Shown: positions 17,612-20,639 of the stretch, one piece after another
Layout: each line of letters starts with the position of its first letter
Numbering within the stretch: position 1 is the first letter of the stretch
NCBI RefSeq assembly: GCF_025766255.1
Contig: NW_026516919.1
Span: forward strand, 1 to 20,639
DNA from: Zychaea mexicana
Lineage: Eukaryota > Mucoromycota > Mucoromycetes > Mucorales > Lichtheimiaceae
Direction: 5' to 3'
DNA length: 20,639 bases
The notes under the pieces: model-generated
What the model was told of the DNA's origin: nothing
The model's input: the letters and a program-made list of their open reading frames with translations, nothing else
The model's database searches: none
Position numbers and translations under genes: made by a program

Positions 17612-17719
17612 ACAACGGTTCTGCTAGCCAAGGCTGCCGTCTGGGCCATCAGGATGACATGCTGTATTCTGCAAAGGTATCTATAGTCAGCCACGTTCTT
17701 CCTTTTGTACAATAGTCAT

Positions 17720-18761
17720 GGTTAAGATATGTTTGCTAATGCCAATAACATTAGTCTTGAGCCTGCATTGAAAGGGTATAGAAACAGCAGTCGGCCCACC
17801 CCAAATATGTGAGTCATTCGTATATCCCCACAGAAAAGTCATCGCTATGTTGTATTGAGCCATAGACTAATTTCAACTTGACTTAGCAGCGCCACTCTCT
17901 GCCGTAGCATTTCTGCACTGGCTCGTCTCCGTCGGTCCTACGTGTATCCTTACTGCACTTTGGTTCATCTCTTGCCTCTCTCTCTCCCTCCCTTTCTATA
18001 TACATATCCGCGCAAGAAATTTACCAAAAAACGTCAGACAGGGAATGGAACGAAGCATAAAGTCGAAGCCCATAAACTTACTTGTAATAAGCATCAATTG
18101 TCCCTTACGACATTTAGCAAAAAAAATCCTTCCCCTCCCTTACTCTCACTCAACCACTGCAGTGCCGCTACATTCAACCGCATCCGGCACTGGCGGGATC
18201 GCGATATTACCACCTTTTTAGTTCATCTTCGAAGAACCTTTAAATTAAAATAGATTAAATAAATTTAAACCACAAAAGCACCGTGTAACATTCCACGCCT
18301 TTATCGTATATCCGTGGTTGCTATATGCCAGACTATATAGTGCGACAGTCATGGTGAAGTAATGGTTCATATTGATAACCAAGACTTGAGCATAGAGGTT
18401 GTACTCGGCCCGGTATTGTTGTTGCTGTTGTCATCACACTTTAGCTTATTCTTGGCACAGACGTCGCACCGACATATTTAATTTTGCCATCTTGATCTGT
18501 ATTCTACTTCTCTAAGCCAACCTCTTTGCTCTGAAATTTGTCTTACTCCATCAAACATGGCTTAACAAAAAAACATTGTTCTTGAATATGGTTCTCTCTT
18601 GAAAATATGCAAAGCTTAGCTGCTCTGGAATCATATTTCATGCAAGTGCTGTATGCGCTGTAGTAACGAGGAGTCAATGCAGTAAGCTCACTTCATACAG
18701 TTTGTGCAATTCATACAGTTGGTTTCTTCTGACAGTACATGAGTACACAGCGCTGTGGTTT
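17720..18761. other. Intergenic stretch, nothing convincing
   Basis: A 103-codon frame (17942-18253) begins at a non-ATG codon, runs through a CT-rich tract and has no motif, so I do not call it. The remainder is AT-rich with no promoter, splice pattern, repeat or RNA gene that I can support. It could hold the 3' end of the gene at 17267 and the downstream region of the minus-strand gene at 18762. Confidence 0.3.
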
Positions 18762-19229
18762 TTACTTGTTCCTATGGAGCAGCTTATTCAAAAAGGCTTT
18801 CGTCCGACTACCTTTATGATGGTGGCTGCCATTACTGCTACTGCTACTGCTACTGCTACTGCTACTGCTACTACTGGTGCTCGGTGAACATTGTTGGCCG
18901 TTTTCGTGGTAAAACCACAGTCGAGCGATAGCATGCTTAGGACCGCTGAGAGCATCTTTGCATCTGCGGGCATTTGTAAGAAAATTTGTGTAGCAGCTGT
19001 CGTTGGTATCCCCATAGCGGCTCTTGACAATTTCAACAGTGCGCACCCCTTCTGTCATATCTTCCTTCATGTCTGGTTTGCAGCAGCCCACCATATAAGG
19101 CGTCGCTAAAGGGATCAGCTGGGATTTTACTAAACTCATTTGAACAAAGTGATCGCTGGGTCGGATTGGGTTTCCGTGATTGGCAAATGGATCGCGCAGA
19201 GCCGAGCGACTCAACGCAAGGGAATCCAT
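18762..19229 (-). CDS. Possible Ser-rich small protein, unknown
   Basis: A minus-strand frame of 155 codons runs from ATG 19229, or a later ATG at 19139, to TAA 18762. The middle reads like a folded, Cys-containing protein (RYGDTNDSCYTNFLTNARRC, then HAIARLWFYHENGQQC). A run of 14 Ser from AGT/AGC codons and a basic tail (SHHHKGSRTKAFLNKLLHRN) follow. No signal peptide, no known domain. Its first 30-40 codons are antisense to the epoxide hydrolase remnant, so the later ATG is the safer start. Chance openness in a decaying region remains possible. Confidence 0.4.
   Translation of the reverse strand: MDSLALSRSALRDPFANHGNPIRPSDHFVQMSLVKSQLIPLATPYMVGCCKPDMKEDMTEGVRTVEIVKSRYGDTNDSCYTNFLTNARRCKDALSGPKHAIARLWFYHENGQQCSPSTSSSSSSSSSSSSSSNGSHHHKGSRTKAFLNKLLHRNK
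18835..18876. repeat. CTACTG simple repeat (Ser-Ser on minus strand)
   Basis: A run of ACTGCT/CTACTG hexamers encodes the poly-Ser tract of the minus-strand ORF; on the plus strand it gives a meaningless Thr-Ala run. Confidence 0.8.
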
Positions 19230-20162
19230 ACCGTCTAATTAATGGTTGTACCGCCTCTCCCGACAGTGTCGAATCTGTGGAACCATCCAATCAAAGTGCT
19301 CAAGCTTGGCGCTTGGATACGATACAATTTATGGTCGTGGTAGCACCAAAATAAAAGGCAAATCGTTTGCAGACGTTGAGAATGACAGGGAGGCTAGATA
19401 CCGTGCCATCCAGGGAACGCGTCCTCATACACTTGTATTTGGCTTGGTAGATAGCCCAGTGGCACGTTTAGGTATGGTCAGATCGCAAGGGTCTCTTTTT
19501 TTTCTCTCGAACTTGACTTTTTTTAGTGTAGCCTGGATGCTCGAAAAGGCATAATTGGACGTTTCATCCTGCTGACAGGCAAGACACTGAGGCTCTGCCT
19601 GAGACTATCACAACCAACGAGTTCCTGACGGAACTTACCATCTATTGGCTTACCAACACCATGTCGTCATCCACACGACTGTGTTACGGGGCGTTCACGA
19701 AGAGGCAATGCGGATAATGTTCTTTAACCGTGTCGAAATTCCATTGGGCGTAGACTATGTCCCCAGCGAGCTAAACAAGGTAATCCACTGCATAGATCTA
19801 GAGTATATATGCAAAACTGACCCAACATGCACAAAGTTCCCTCGTGAATGGCTAGAAGCAAGTGGTGACCTTCAACAGTTCAACGAATTTGAAGTGGTAA
19901 ATATCATCTTTTAGTAATGTATTGCTTCGTACTGACGAACAGTGTCCAAGGCGGCCATTTTTCTGCGAGCGAGTTGCTGGTTGATGACATCCAACGGTTC
20001 GAAAAGCTGTTAAAGACGAAAAAAAGTTTATCCGATGGTCACTGTATGGCTGCTGTGCACAACACTCTATCTGAATATAGCAATGTATTACTTGGTCTGA
20101 AAATGCATCGCATGAATGCCTGTCTTGCTTTCATGATGAATGAAGTGTTTGGTGTACTTTAA
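19102..20162 (+). pseudogene. Epoxide hydrolase (EPHX1-like alpha/beta hydrolase), truncated and frameshifted
   Basis: Family-typical blocks appear in order: KGISWDFTKL; GSDWVSVIGKWIAQ (19158), with the Asp expected as nucleophile; YRAIQGTRPHTLVFGLVDSP (about 19402); AWMLEK after an intron (19472-19531); TNEFLTELTIYWLTNTMSSS (about 19616); EEAMRIMFFNRVEIPLGVDY; PREWLEASGDLQQFNEFE after an in-frame intron (19780-19836); and GGHFSASELLVDDIQRF (about 19950) with the catalytic His, after an intron at 19897-19942 (branch TACTGAC). Such enzymes hydrolyse epoxides to diols. The N-terminal half with the oxyanion loop is missing or unrecognisable. TAA at 19236, a shift before 19341, TAA at 19552, a shift near 19690 and a phase clash at the last intron make it a pseudogene, or a region with many sequence errors. 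The codons after DIQRF to 20162 may not belong to the enzyme. Confidence 0.75.
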
Positions 20163-20639
20163 ACATTGTCGAATATGTACTTATTATATAATCGTCTACA
20201 GGTACGCCGCATTTCCTCCTCATCACGTTCATCCTCAATGATCATATTATGCAATATCTTGTATGCTTTTTTGCTTACGGTGACTCTTCAATACGTACTG
20301 TCTTGAATGGTTATGCACATCGGTACATCGCGTATTTACCCTCCCATTCTTCTCTTTTTTTCTCATACCACATCCAACTTACGCCATTTGATCTACTCAG
20401 CAAAACCCCTGGCTTCCTTTCTTTTATTACTTTATCAGATATACTAATACATCAAATTATTCTAAGTGTTGCTTGTTATCGACATAATTATTACATTCTC
20501 TTCCACCATTATACGAAATCGTGTAGCCCATGAAGAATCTGCTTGACACTGTTAATAAACATATCAGTGCTTTGTACTATTTAAACAGAACCCCATGGCT
20601 CTATATGCTAGTACCTCTTGTGAACTGGTCACCAAGATT
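20163..20639. other. Right edge, no supported gene
   Basis: A 94-codon plus-strand frame (20249-20533) rich in Ser, Tyr, Leu and Ile is open but has no motif or promoter. I see no repeat or RNA gene. It may be the 3' flank of the epoxide hydrolase remnant. Confidence 0.3.

Noticed and set aside
17233..17712. Minus-strand 159-codon frame with a Glu/Ala repeat
   Set aside because: It is the complement of the Ser/Ala repeat and runs into the CA microsatellite as Cys-Val; the plus strand has the TATA box and a better-placed ATG. Not fully excluded without transcripts.
18702..18887. Plus-strand frame ending in a Thr-Ala run
   Set aside because: The run is the CTACTG simple repeat read in another frame; there is no start context.
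20010..20162. Codons after DIQRF as part of the epoxide hydrolase
   Set aside because: Members of this family end soon after the DIQRF-like motif; this extension has no family resemblance and is probably non-coding readthrough of a broken frame.

Overview
The window looks like an accessory, transposon-packed stretch of a Mucoromycota fungus, most likely Mucorales. The reasons are short introns of about 45-120 nt with GTAAG donors and TACTAAT/TACTGAC-type branch points, TATA-box promoters, DNA transposons of the Merlin, hAT, pogo/Tigger, IS630/Tc1-mariner and DDE_4 types, and one split gene whose conserved blocks resemble a recurrent but unnamed Mucorales family. No rRNA, tRNA, CRISPR array, retroelement or viral gene was recognised. 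The assignment comes from reading alone, with no database search.

Layout. 1-366: no supported gene. 367-890: a CRE-like/TATA promoter and the first two exons of a gene. About 890-8960: a very AT-rich block containing a Merlin (IS1016/IS1595-like) transposase. It is invaded by three other elements: a hAT-type non-autonomous element (1108-2145, exact 8-bp duplication), a pogo/Tigger element (2788-4899, TA duplication) and an IS630-like element (5212-8571, TA duplication). 9011-12396: a multi-exon, Mucoromycota-type conserved gene, broken by stops and a frameshift and cut in two by an element whose DDE_4-type transposase (minus strand, 9836-11353) carries a C-terminal chromodomain in the -1 frame. 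12652-14436: a decayed Tc1-like element with long inverted repeats. 14437-18761: mostly non-coding, with an unknown intron-containing gene (15291-16148), a doubtful TATA-linked small ORF (16882-17040) and a Ser/Ala-repeat gene with its own TATA box (17267-17611). 18762-19229 (minus): a possible Ser-rich protein gene. 19102-20162: a 5'-truncated, frameshifted epoxide hydrolase gene.

How the parts relate. The window is best read as a gene graveyard. Cutting out the hAT and pogo elements with one copy of each target duplication puts the Merlin reading frame back in register, so these insertions are well supported. The exons at 421-861, 9011-9669 and 11528-12396 may be the remains of one host gene split first by the transposon nest and then by the chromodomain element; joining the last two is well supported, adding the first is inference. 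The most interesting single object is the DDE_4-chromodomain transposase, whose frame change lies next to a canonical slippery heptamer.
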